This document shows positions 1 to 7,157 of a DNA stretch of 22,754 bases, piece by piece. The notes beneath the pieces are model-generated. The model saw nothing but the letters and a program-made list of their open reading frames with translations, was not told the origin of the DNA and searched no databases. Each line of letters begins with the position of its first letter. The first letter of the stretch is position 1. The DNA comes from Oscillospiraceae bacterium (GTDB taxonomy: Bacteria; Bacillota; Clostridia; Oscillospirales; Ruminococcaceae), in NCBI GenBank assembly GCA_014858325.1, contig RKCM01000107.1, forward strand, positions 1-22,754, written 5' to 3'. The translations under genes were made by a program, and so were the position numbers.

Positions 1-2
1 CA

Positions 3-242
3 CTGGTGGATACCTTCATCAATGCCATCTATCTCTACGATGATAAGGTACTTATTACCTTTAACTATAAGGAAGGTACAGAAACGGTCGCTTTCGGGGA
101 AGCTGTGAAAGCAGAGAAAAGTTCGGATATGAGTGCGCGAGGTGCACCAGATTTTGAACGTAAAATCGTAAGATTTGGCGTTCTTTCTTTATGTAAGAAA
201 GCGGCTGCACACTTTCTGCACACCGTTTGCACATTTGCCTGA
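3..242 (+). CDS. Serine recombinase (resolvase/invertase superfamily), C-terminal end only
   Basis: The frame is open from the left edge of the window and stops with TGA at 240-242, so only about 79 C-terminal residues are visible. The segment YLYDDKVLITFNYK followed by an SSDM motif is typical of the tail of large serine recombinases carried by clostridial integrative and mobilizable elements (Tn4451/TnpX-like). This is recalled family similarity. The catalytic resolvase domain and zinc-ribbon region lie outside the window. Such recombinase genes often sit at one end of their element, so an element boundary is expected just downstream, which fits the broken genes at 306-1011. The last ~25 residues after SARGAP do not look like the usual tail and may be read-through into non-homologous sequence. 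The GTG at 6 is internal and not the true start. Confidence 0.7.
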   Translation: MVDTFINAIYLYDDKVLITFNYKEGTETVAFGEAVKAEKSSDMSARGAPDFERKIVRFGVLSLCKKAAAHFLHTVCTFA

Positions 243-273
243 ATCAGGGGCTTTTCTGCGCAAGGTTTGCACA
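213..273. repeat. Two imperfect 21-bp direct repeats at the recombinase 3' end
   Basis: Positions 213-233 and 253-273 match at 18 of 21 bases, with the consensus TTTCTGC-R-CA-NN-GTTTGCACA, and start exactly 40 bp apart. The first copy lies in the last codons of the recombinase and the second just after its stop. Direct repeats beside a recombinase gene may be recombinase binding sites at an element end. No crossover site can be fixed without the empty-site sequence. Confidence 0.5.
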
Positions 274-305
274 GCCTGCTTTCCTTTGCATAAAAAGAAG
301 AGAAG

Positions 306-639
306 TTAGGCGAACAAGGCTCTCGTCAATTCTCTGCGTTCGTCTGCGTCCATCAGCCGGATGGCTTCAAGGATCTCCTTACCGGAGATTTTTGTTGCCG
401 CCGGCTTTTCGTTTTGCCGGGGCTGGGGGGGCTACCGGGGTCAGGTCTTGGGAATAGAAGTTTGCCTCGATCTTCTCGGTCAGTTCCAGCCGGGGCTTGT
501 CCTGCGTGTGGGAGTAGATGTCCATCAGGACGGCAGCAGTTGCATGCAGAGCAGGGTTCTCGATGGTCTGCAACGCTGCCAGCATGGCTTTCTCGTCCCA
601 GATGGTGCGCTCTTCAATGTTGACCTTGGGCGCATCAAG
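306..639 (-). pseudogene. Truncated and frameshifted reverse-strand gene fragment, unrecognised family
   Basis: On the reverse strand a convincing protein segment reads from about 639 down to 382. It includes EERTIWDEKAMLAALQTI, an ENPALHATAAVLMDIYSH stretch and a proline/alanine-rich linker APPAPAKRK. It then hits a stop at 379-381. A run of five A (reverse strand; T at 389-393) lies just before the stop. Removing one base there would continue into another frame reading KISGKEILEAIRLMDADER and RELTRALFA, ending naturally at TAA (306-308). I infer a one-base frameshift near the 3' end. The 5' part is lost at the junction with the GH32 remnant near 640. I do not recognise the family. Its position suggests cargo of the element that supplied the upstream recombinase. 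Confidence 0.5.
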
Positions 640-1011
640 GGCCGTGTGGCCGACCTGACGGTGACGGTGCAGCCCGGTGAGTATCGCTCCTTCACCCTCA
701 AGCTGGCTGCTGACGCAGACCATCACACCAGCCTGACCTACGACCCCTACACCTCCGAGCTGACGCTGGACCGCAGCTATGCCGGTTCCCGTGCCGACAT
801 CGTTCACCGCCGCAGCTGCAAGGTCCGCAGCCAGAACGGTGCGCTCAAGCTCCGCATCCTGCTGGACAAAAACAGCATCGAAGTTTTCGCCAACGATGGC
901 GAGCAGACCATGACCGCATGGATCTACACCCCTCAGTCTGCCGACGGCATCACCTTTGCCGCCGATGGAAAAGCAACTGTTACGGCAGAACAGTTTGAGC
1001 TGAATCTGTAA
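640..1011 (+). pseudogene. GH32 glycoside hydrolase (sucrose-6-phosphate hydrolase/levanase type), 3' remnant
   Basis: About 123 residues remain, ending at TAA 1009-1011. The segment TLDRSYAGSRADIVHR followed by LKLRILLDKNSIEVFANDGE is the signature of the C-terminal beta-sandwich of GH32 enzymes, where the D-x-S-S/I-x-E-x-F-x-N-x-G pattern is very conserved. Intact GH32 proteins are about 450-500 residues. The whole five-bladed propeller with the catalytic Asp and Glu is missing, so this cannot be an active enzyme. Upstream of about 640 the sequence makes sense only on the opposite strand, so the gene was cut by an insertion or deletion involving mobile DNA. The open frame extends back to 361 but that part is not GH32. 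Its original terminator is still present at 1045-1092. Confidence 0.8.
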
Positions 1012-1044
1012 CCTGATATTCCCTTCATTTCTCCTTCATTGAAT

Positions 1045-1092
1045 ACAGCCCCGCTTTGGCTTCTCCTTCGCCAGAGCGGGGCTGTGTTTTTT
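1045..1092 (+). terminator. Rho-independent terminator after the GH32 remnant
   Basis: ACAGCCCCGCT (1045-1055) pairs perfectly with AGCGGGGCTGT (1075-1085). A further TGGC/GCCA pairing lies inside, and GTTTTTT (1086-1092) follows. It isolates the debris region from the operon starting at 1384. Confidence 0.9.
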
Positions 1093-1383
1093 ATGGCATT
1101 GATCTTCCAGTCTGCCGTGGCCACGGCCAAGGGAAAGATAATGCTCAATCTCACCACCCAGCACAAGCTTGGCATTGTCTACTTTTTACGGACCTGTTCA
1201 GATTCAATGGACTATTTATATTTATTGGAGGATCTCTCGCCTTTCAACAAAAAGAATTTGTGAAAATTTCAAAATAGTGCTGTTAGACTTTGTGAGTTGA
1301 TGGTGGTAAGATGAATACAGACAAAAGAAATCCAAGCACCCGCAAAAATGGGATTAATGTCAATTGTTCAGGAGGTTTTAGTT
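1093..1383. other. Intergenic leader upstream of the RraA-like gene, no gene seen
   Basis: I see no convincing coding sequence in this AT-richer stretch. A small inverted repeat, ACAAA (1247-1251), 5 bases, TTTGT (1257-1261), is followed by the palindrome GAAAATTTC (1263-1271). These could be regulator-binding elements of the operon promoter, but I cannot fix a -35/-10 pair with confidence. A strong ribosome binding site AGGAGG at 1370-1375 decides the start of the next gene. Confidence 0.4.
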
Positions 1384-2085
1384 ATGTCCGTAGGCAAACG
1401 TATTTATCTCAAGCGCAACATGCCCGATCCCGAGATCATGAACCAGTTCAAGACCATCCCCGCTTCCAATACCGGCGATGTGATGGGCCGCAATTGTGCC
1501 ATGAACCCTCGGATCCATTTGGTGAGCAGCCCCAAGGCACAGATGGCTGTGGGCCCCGCTTTTACCGTCAAGTGCCGCGCCGGTGACAACCTGGCTCTGC
1601 ACGCAGCCCTGAATTACTGTCAGGAAGGCGATTTCCTGGTCGTTTCGAACGAAGAAGACGATACCCGCGCTCTGATGGGCGAGGTTATGATGGCTTACCT
1701 GTACCTGCGCAAGAAGGTTGCAGGCATCGTCATCGACGGCCCCATCCGCGACATCGACGAGATCGGCAATTGGGACTTCCCCGTCTACGCTACCGGCACC
1801 ACCCCGGGCGGCCCCTACAAGGAAGGTCCCGGCGAGGTGAACGTTCCCGTCTCCTGCGGCGGCATCAGCGTCAATCCCGGCGATATCATTCTGGCTGACC
1901 CCGACGGCGTCATCTGCATTCCCCGCAAGGACGCTGCCAAGGTCCTGGAGGACGCCAAGAAGTTCCAGGCTGCCGACGAGGGCAAGCTGATCAAGACCCG
2001 TGAGGGCACCATCAACCGCGATTGGGTCTCCAAGACTCTGGAAGCCAAGGAGTTCGAGATCATCGATGCCGTGTACGAGCCGTAA
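1384..2085 (+). CDS. RraA-like protein (HMG/CHA aldolase family)
   Basis: This is a 233-residue protein. The ATG at 1384 is chosen because AGGAGG lies 8 bases upstream; the in-frame ATG at 1348 would place that site inside the gene. The family includes 4-hydroxy-4-methyl-2-oxoglutarate/4-carboxy-4-hydroxy-2-oxoadipate aldolases, which give pyruvate and also decarboxylate oxaloacetate, and the RNase E inhibitor RraA. Visible motifs are GPAFTVKCRAGDN (57-69), G99-E100 in the LMGEVMMA stretch, and GIVIDGPIRDID (114-125) with the Arg122-Asp123 pair. The G-x20-R-D-x2-(D/E) spacing matches the metal-dependent aldolase signature, so a catalytic role is more likely than RNase inhibition. It is the first gene of a block with a permease, an amidohydrolase and a 2-hydroxyacid dehydrogenase, so cleavage of a 4-hydroxy-2-oxo acid is a reasonable inference. 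The substrate is unknown. Confidence 0.85.
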   Translation: MSVGKRIYLKRNMPDPEIMNQFKTIPASNTGDVMGRNCAMNPRIHLVSSPKAQMAVGPAFTVKCRAGDNLALHAALNYCQEGDFLVVSNEEDDTRALMGEVMMAYLYLRKKVAGIVIDGPIRDIDEIGNWDFPVYATGTTPGGPYKEGPGEVNVPVSCGGISVNPGDIILADPDGVICIPRKDAAKVLEDAKKFQAADEGKLIKTREGTINRDWVSKTLEAKEFEIIDAVYEP

Positions 2086-2134
2086 GCTTCCCGCTTTACG
2101 GATGTGAAAACGATAAGAAGATAAGGAAGAATTC

Positions 2135-3406
2135 ATGACACCTGCAATCCTCACCATTATTATTTTAATCTGCGCAGTCGTCTCTTTCCTGCTGGAAAAG
2201 ATCCCGGTCAACATGACCGTTATGCTGACGCTGATCGCTCTGGTGGTGTTCGGTCTGGTCGAACCCAAAGCGGCCATCTCGGGTTTCGCCAGCACAACCA
2301 TTATTATGCTTATCGGCGTCGTTATTGTCGGTAGTGCTCTGTTTGAAACGGGCGTCTGCGACATGATTGCCGCCACCGTCAGCCGCTATGCCAAGACCGA
2401 GCGCCAGATGATTATGGCCATTCTGGTTCTGGCAAGCATTATGTCTGCTGGCCTGAGCAACTCCGGCACAGTCGCCGTGTTTATTCCCATCATCATGGGT
2501 ATCTGTGCAACCACCAAGTTCAGCCACTCCAAGCTGCTGATGGCTGCTTTCCTGGGCTCCATGGCCGGCGGCCGTTTGACTCTGGTTGGCGATGCTGCCA
2601 TCAATGTTCTGATCGGTGATCAGATCAAAGAGCTGGGCTATCCGTTTGGTTTCTTTGAAATCAGCAAAATCGGCGTTCCTCTGACCCTTATCATGCTCGT
2701 CTATACGTACTTCATCGGCTACAAGTTCCTGCCGGACATCCCGATGAACAATGCAGATGATACCCTGTTTGAAACCAAGGAGCCCAAGACTGCGCCCCGC
2801 TGGAAGCAGATCGCTTCTGTTGTCGTCCTGCTGGCTGTCTTTGTCGGCATGATTTTTGAGGACAAAACGGGTATTCCTTCATACATCGTTGCCATCATCG
2901 GTGCCGTTGCAGACGTTCTTCTTGGTATTTTCACCGAGAAGCAGGCTTACCAGCTAGTCAGTGTTAAAACCATCATTCTGCTGGGTGGTATGACTCCTCT
3001 GGCAAGCGCTCTGAAGAGCACGGGTGCTGCTCAGATGATTGCAGATCTTTTGCTGAAGATCATCGGCAACTCCACCAACGTTTACTTCATTACCATCGTT
3101 ATCTTTGTGCTGACCGTTATCATGACGCAGTTCATGTCCAACGTTGTCACCGTCACTCTGCTGATGCCCATTGTCATTGCAATTGCTGAGACCATCGGTG
3201 TCGTTCCTTCGGCTCTGATCATGGTTCTGGGTATTGCTTCCACCATGAGCATCCTGACCCCCATCGCTTGCCCGCCCGCAAACCTGATTTACTCTTACGG
3301 CGGTTACAAGTTCTCGGATTACCTCAAGAGCAACATTGGTATGACCATCGTGTTCCTGGTTTCCTGTGTTATCCTTATCCCTGTGATTTGGCCTCTGTAC
3401 GGCTAA
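2135..3406 (+). CDS. SLC13/DASS or ArsB/NhaD-superfamily anion permease
   Basis: A 423-residue, very hydrophobic polytopic membrane protein with about ten to twelve membrane segments and a central charged loop (about 203-226). Two inverted-repeat halves are apparent from two SN(T)-like motifs, SNSGT (108-112) and SNVVT (335-339), each after a hairpin-like segment. That pattern is known for sodium-coupled di/tricarboxylate carriers of the DASS family. GGRLTLVGDAAINVLIG (145-161) and TPIACPPANL near the end further support the ion-transporter superfamily. It likely imports, or exchanges, a carboxylate used by the neighbouring enzymes. A short AAGGAAGA site precedes the ATG; the gene starts 49 bases after the RraA-like gene and ends 19 bases before the amidohydrolase. 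Its codons are visibly richer in T-ending forms than those of the genes at 1384 and 4636. The substrate cannot be read from sequence. Confidence 0.8.
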   Translation: MTPAILTIIILICAVVSFLLEKIPVNMTVMLTLIALVVFGLVEPKAAISGFASTTIIMLIGVVIVGSALFETGVCDMIAATVSRYAKTERQMIMAILVLASIMSAGLSNSGTVAVFIPIIMGICATTKFSHSKLLMAAFLGSMAGGRLTLVGDAAINVLIGDQIKELGYPFGFFEISKIGVPLTLIMLVYTYFIGYKFLPDIPMNNADDTLFETKEPKTAPRWKQIASVVVLLAVFVGMIFEDKTGIPSYIVAIIGAVADVLLGIFTEKQAYQLVSVKTIILLGGMTPLASALKSTGAAQMIADLLLKIIGNSTNVYFITIVIFVLTVIMTQFMSNVVTVTLLMPIVIAIAETIGVVPSALIMVLGIASTMSILTPIACPPANLIYSYGGYKFSDYLKSNIGMTIVFLVSCVILIPVIWPLYG

Positions 3407-3425
3407 TCCGATTGGAGGATTTACC

Positions 3426-4568
3426 ATGAAGATGGATTTGCTGATTCGCAACGCAAAACTTCTTGATTTGGATTCTGGCGCAGAAACACTGGCTGATGTT
3501 GGTGTCCGCATGGGCCGTATCGCTCTGGTTCAGCCCGCCGGAACCACCACGCAGGAAGCCTGCCGTGAACTGGATGCCTCTGGTGCATATCTGTTTCCCG
3601 GCTTTATCGACTACCATGTGCACCTCTTCCAGCACGGAAGTGGGTTTGGCATGGATGCCAACAAGCTTTTCACTGCCGGTGTGACTACCGCTGTCGATAT
3701 GGGCAGCTCTGGCTACGCAAATTACTCTGCCATGTATTGCTGTGATATTGCCGGCAAGGCTCCGCGTCTCAAGAGTTTCATCAACCTTTCGCCTGTCGGT
3801 CAACCCGGCAAGGGCATCAATGAACCGCTGAACGACGAAGTGATCAGCGTCGAAAAAATGCGGGAGCAGATGGTTGCTCATCCCGGCGAAATTGTTGGTG
3901 TAAAAGTCCGTATCAGCTGCCCCATCGTTGGTGAACTTGGTTTGCAGCCTCTCCGCCGTGCTGTTGAAGTTGGCGAAGAGCTGGGGCTCCCGGTTTGCGT
4001 CCATACGACCAATCCCCCAGAGAGCGCCTCTGCCGCTGCTGCCATCCTCCGCCCCGGCGATATCTACAGCCACACTTACCATGGCAAAGGCAACACCATC
4101 CTGAACGATGATGGGAGTGTCCAGCAGGGCATTCTGGAAGCGCAGCAACGTGGTGTCCTCATGGAAGTAGGCAATGGCAAGGTTAACTTCAACTTTCCTG
4201 TTGCCGAAAAGGCCACTGCGGCTGGTTTGTGGCCGGATATCATCAGCAGCGATTCCACCCCTGCAACCTTTCATCAGTCCCCGGCCATGTGGGATCTGCC
4301 TTTCGTGATGTCGAAATTCTTACTCCTTGGAATGCCGCTTCACAAAGTCGTGCGCGCTGTCACTGAAACACCCGCACACTGTCTGGGTCTTGCCGACCGC
4401 ATCGGCAAAATCGCCCTTGGCTACGATGCAGATTTGACCCTCTGTCGCATGAAGGAAGGCGCTGTCCACTTCGAAGATTCGGATGGAAACCACCGTACTG
4501 GAGAATGCCAACTCCACGTTGCGGGGACCATCCGAAGTGGAGAGCTCGTCTTTCAAAACAATGACTGA
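3426..4568 (+). CDS. COG3964-type amidohydrolase (dihydroorotase-like fold), copy 1
   Basis: A 380-residue amidohydrolase-superfamily enzyme with a typical N-terminal beta-sandwich start (LLIRNAKLLDLDSG). Metal-site residues are all in place: His64-x-His66 in GFIDYHVHL, Lys160 (expected carboxylated) in VGVKVRIS, His193 in VCVHTTNPP, His216 in YSHTYHGKG and Asp276 in IISSDST. It belongs with Atu3266/EF0837-like proteins, often misannotated as dihydroorotases. From memory, some members hydrolyse acetylated (R)-mandelate-type esters, so ester or amide cleavage of an acylated hydroxy or amino acid is plausible. GGAGG precedes the ATG. It follows the permease closely, and a second paralog lies at 10400-11545. 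As in the permease, third codon positions are T-richer than in the flanking rraA-like and dehydrogenase genes, suggesting these two entered together. Confidence 0.85.
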   Translation: MKMDLLIRNAKLLDLDSGAETLADVGVRMGRIALVQPAGTTTQEACRELDASGAYLFPGFIDYHVHLFQHGSGFGMDANKLFTAGVTTAVDMGSSGYANYSAMYCCDIAGKAPRLKSFINLSPVGQPGKGINEPLNDEVISVEKMREQMVAHPGEIVGVKVRISCPIVGELGLQPLRRAVEVGEELGLPVCVHTTNPPESASAAAAILRPGDIYSHTYHGKGNTILNDDGSVQQGILEAQQRGVLMEVGNGKVNFNFPVAEKATAAGLWPDIISSDSTPATFHQSPAMWDLPFVMSKFLLLGMPLHKVVRAVTETPAHCLGLADRIGKIALGYDADLTLCRMKEGAVHFEDSDGNHRTGECQLHVAGTIRSGELVFQNND

Positions 4569-4635
4569 TTCCCAGTACATAAAAATCTTTTTCAAATCTC
4601 AACCAACACACTCGAAATTTATGGAGGTTACCATT

Positions 4636-5664
4636 ATGCCTTGGAAAATTTTACTGCCGCAGGAGATCATGTCTGAGGGCCGCAAGCTGCTGGAAGATGC
4701 AGGCCACACCATCATTGAGGGCCGCGGCTTCGAGACCGAAGACGTTCTGGCTGATATGAAAGAGTACCAGCCCGATGCCATGATCGTCCGCATCACCCCC
4801 ATCACCCGTGAGGTCATTGAGTCCAACCCCAACCTGAAGGTCATCGTCCGCCACGGTGCCGGTTTCGACGCACTGGACGTCAAGGCTTGCCACGACAACG
4901 GCGTGCAGGCACTGTACGCTCCCGTGGCAAACTCCACCTCTGTGGCTGAGACCGCTATCCTGCTGATGCTGGAGTGCAGCCGCAATGTCACCGTTCTGCA
5001 CAAGACTTGGGTGACGGACTTCTACAAGGCAAAGCTCAAGGTCCGTAAGAATACCCTGAGCGGCAAGACCCTCGGCATCATCGGCTGCGGCAACATCGGT
5101 TCCCGCGTGGCTACCCGTGCTCTGGCCATGGAGATGAACGTCCTGTGCTACGACCCCTTCAAGCCCGCCAAGGATTTCCCGGACGGCGTGGAAGTGGTGC
5201 GTGATATCAACCGCATCTTCACCGAGAGCGATTATGTTTCCGTCCACACTCCCAACACCCCGCTGACCCACAACATGATCAACAAGGAAACGCTGGCCAT
5301 GATGAAGCCCACCGCTTTCCTCATCAACACCGCCCGCGGCGGCTGCGTGGACGAGGACGCCCTGTACGAGGCCTGCAAGAACGGCACCATCTGCGGCGCT
5401 GGTCTGGACGCCATCAAGCAGGAGCCTGTGGACCCCAACTTCCCGCTGCTGAGCCTGGACAACGTCATCATCTACCCCCATATCGGCGGCAACACCACCG
5501 AGGCAGCCCACCGTGCCAGCTACTTTGCCGCCATGGGCGTGGAGGAAGTCTACGAGGGCAAGAAGCCGACCTGGCCCATCAACGATGTGGACTACGCGAC
5601 TGCGCCCACCTACACCGACACCAAGAAGCCCGACAAGAAGCCTGCCGGTATGTTCGAGTACTAA
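4636..5664 (+). CDS. D-isomer-specific 2-hydroxyacid dehydrogenase (phosphoglycerate dehydrogenase-like)
   Basis: A 342-residue NAD-dependent dehydrogenase that interconverts a D-2-hydroxy acid and its 2-oxo acid in the cytoplasm. The ATG at 4636 is chosen because GGAGG at 4623-4627 sits 8 bases upstream; longer in-frame starts run into the preceding gene. The Rossmann motif G-x-G-x-x-G is Gly150, Gly152, Gly155 (LGIIGCGNIGSR). The catalytic trio is Arg234 (NTARGG), Glu263 (KQEPVD) and His282 (PHIGGNT). RHGAGFDALD (72-81) is the usual substrate-domain signature. The lysine-rich tail (about 329-342) is not part of the fold. There is no ACT domain, so a biosynthetic serine-pathway role is not indicated, and the context points to catabolism. 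It is the last gene before the terminator at 5781-5825. Codons are strongly C/G-ending, like the rraA-like gene. Confidence 0.87.
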   Translation: MPWKILLPQEIMSEGRKLLEDAGHTIIEGRGFETEDVLADMKEYQPDAMIVRITPITREVIESNPNLKVIVRHGAGFDALDVKACHDNGVQALYAPVANSTSVAETAILLMLECSRNVTVLHKTWVTDFYKAKLKVRKNTLSGKTLGIIGCGNIGSRVATRALAMEMNVLCYDPFKPAKDFPDGVEVVRDINRIFTESDYVSVHTPNTPLTHNMINKETLAMMKPTAFLINTARGGCVDEDALYEACKNGTICGAGLDAIKQEPVDPNFPLLSLDNVIIYPHIGGNTTEAAHRASYFAAMGVEEVYEGKKPTWPINDVDYATAPTYTDTKKPDKKPAGMFEY

Positions 5665-5780
5665 GCCATTCCCAGCTTCTGTGCGCGTCTTCTCCTGAAT
5701 TGTTTGCATTACTCTTGCTTTTACCGTGATACTCCTAAATCCCATTCCATAACATGCCGCCACAGAGGTTTTCCCTTTGT

Positions 5781-5825
5781 CCCCATTGTCCAGCCTTCTT
5801 CTTTCTGGACAATGGGGATTTTTTT
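5781..5825 (+). terminator. Rho-independent terminator of the first organic-acid operon
   Basis: CCCCATTGTCCAG (5781-5793) pairs perfectly over 13 bp with CTGGACAATGGGG (5805-5817), followed by ATTTTTTTG. It lies between the convergent dehydrogenase and LysR genes. The T-run is on the plus strand only, so it serves the plus-strand operon. Confidence 0.92.
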
Positions 5826-5911
5826 GTATACTGCATACTGAGGGGTTCTTGCTCTGGTACTGCCTCGGAAGTAGGGCGCGGCTGATTCTTGTGCTTTGAG
5901 CGGGTAAAATT

Positions 5912-6898
5912 TTATTCCGTCCGCGCGGGCTTGTGGGGCGGGGCTTTGTGACCCATGTGCTTTTCCTCGGTCTCGGAGAAAAGCTGGTATAACAGGTCCA
6001 AAAAATACTTTGCGTAATGAGAAAGGTAGCGATCTCTGTGGCGAGCCAGCACCATGTACTGATAGACGGGCTTGCCCCGGTAGGACAGAGGGAAGATATT
6101 GACCTGATCTGGGATGCGGCCCTGATGGCGGGCCAGACGCATTTGTGAAATGAAGCTGCCTGCGAGGCCGTTGCAGCAGATGGAGTAAGAGACCTCGACA
6201 TCGCTGCTGGTGGCGTAGACGGTGGGGCAGATGCTGGAATCGTCCAGATAGCCTTGGATCTCACGGCCGATGCGGTTGTCCAGCAGGCAGAGGGGGACGC
6301 GGGGGGAGATATCCAGCAAGTCCAGCCCATGGACAGCCCGTTCCTTGAAGGCCTCGGTCTGGTCGCCGTAATATTGGCGCAGCAGGTCATCCCGGATGCA
6401 GAAGTAGGTCAGGTCCTTCATGAGGTCGTCGAAGATGAGCTTGGGGGTAGGGTCGGTCTTGATCATAACGGCGAAATCCAGCTCACCGTTGAGTACCATG
6501 GGCAGTAGGCGGGAGGAGTTTGCCTCGGTGATGCGCATCTCAATGCGCGGATATTTTTTGGAGAATTCCGGCAGGATGGTGGGCAGGCAGGCGTTGATGC
6601 GCAGGCTGCTGGCTCCAAAGCGCAGCACGCCGCGCTCCTGCTGCTCGATATCGCCGAGGATGTCTTTCAGGTTCGTTTCCTCTTTGATAACGATGCTGGC
6701 GAAGGCGAGGACAAACTCGCCCGCGCTGGTCAGCGAGAGGGAAGGCTTGCGGTAGAACAGCTGGGTGCCGTAGTATTCTTCCAGCCGCAGGATGTGGTTG
6801 GAGAGGGTCTGCTGGGAGATAAAGAGTCGGTTGGCTGTCCGGGTCATGTGCAGGTCCTTCGCCAGCTCCGAGAAATAGTAGAGGCTTGTGATGTCCAT
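5912..6898 (-). CDS. LysR-family transcriptional regulator
   Basis: A 328-residue protein. The N-terminal winged helix-turn-helix (about 1-60) shows the family pattern, with helices around TRTANRLFISQQTLSNHI (19-36) and LEEYYGTQLFYR (39-50), then the linker helix. The rest is the type-2 periplasmic-binding-like effector domain, starting about residue 92 (VLRFGAS), with LNGELDFAVM typical of its first half. The basic tail after about residue 310 is extra. The start is supported by GGAAGGA about 10 bases upstream of the ATG on the reverse strand. It is transcribed divergently from tctC with a 259-bp shared region, the classic arrangement for a LysR regulator controlling its neighbour in response to a pathway metabolite. 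The inverted repeat at 6942-6966 is a candidate site. It may also control the operon at 1384. Confidence 0.92.
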   Translation of the reverse strand: MDITSLYYFSELAKDLHMTRTANRLFISQQTLSNHILRLEEYYGTQLFYRKPSLSLTSAGEFVLAFASIVIKEETNLKDILGDIEQQERGVLRFGASSLRINACLPTILPEFSKKYPRIEMRITEANSSRLLPMVLNGELDFAVMIKTDPTPKLIFDDLMKDLTYFCIRDDLLRQYYGDQTEAFKERAVHGLDLLDISPRVPLCLLDNRIGREIQGYLDDSSICPTVYATSSDVEVSYSICCNGLAGSFISQMRLARHQGRIPDQVNIFPLSYRGKPVYQYMVLARHRDRYLSHYAKYFLDLLYQLFSETEEKHMGHKAPPHKPARTE

Positions 6899-6941
6899 GT
6901 TGTGTCTTTCCTTCCATCCTTGGCAACAAAAATATCTTGTG

Positions 6942-6966
6942 ACAAACTGAAATAATCCCTGTTTGT
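6942..6966. promoter_or_regulatory. Inverted repeat in the lysR-tctC divergent region, candidate LysR operator
   Basis: ACAAAC (6942-6947), 13 bases, GTTTGT (6961-6966) forms a perfect 6-bp inverted repeat that reaches into the proposed -35 box of the tctC promoter. LysR proteins bind dyad sites in just this position between divergent genes. The assignment to the adjacent regulator is inferred from position. Confidence 0.45.
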
Positions 6967-6991
6967 TTTGTGGGTGATTTCATGTTACTAT
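6963..6991 (+). promoter_or_regulatory. Predicted sigma-70-type promoter for tctC
   Basis: TTGTTT (6963-6968), a 17-bp spacer, and TACTAT (6986-6991) match the -35/-10 consensus at four and five of six positions. It leaves a leader of roughly 160 bases before the tctC ATG at 7158, in which I see no gene. Confidence 0.5.
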
Positions 6992-7157
6992 AAAAACAGA
7001 ACAGATGCAAGAGGATTCGATGAAACTTTCTGGCAGGCTTGTCCAAAACAGAAACCGGGAGCCGGGAAAGGATCTTTGCATCGACTACACGAAACGCGCC
7101 GCAGCTTGGGCGGTGCGCACAGGCAAGAAGAGCTGAAAAGCAAAAGGAGAAAAAATC

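Noticed and set aside
361..639. Plus-strand extension of the GH32 frame upstream of 640
   Set aside because: The translation has no GH32 character, while the opposite strand reads as a sensible protein, so this part is not GH32 coding sequence.
1384..2085. Role as RNase E inhibitor or demethylmenaquinone methyltransferase
   Set aside because: The aldolase metal/substrate motif is present and the context is catabolic; the methyltransferase name is an old misannotation of this family.
3426..4568. Annotation as dihydroorotase in pyrimidine synthesis
   Set aside because: The motifs fit the COG3964 branch, and no pyrimidine genes are nearby; the neighbours are organic-acid transport and catabolism genes.
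4651..6390. A 579-codon minus-strand frame opposite the dehydrogenase and lysR end
   Set aside because: Its sequence is low-complexity and composition-driven, and it overlaps the dehydrogenase antisense and lysR in another frame.
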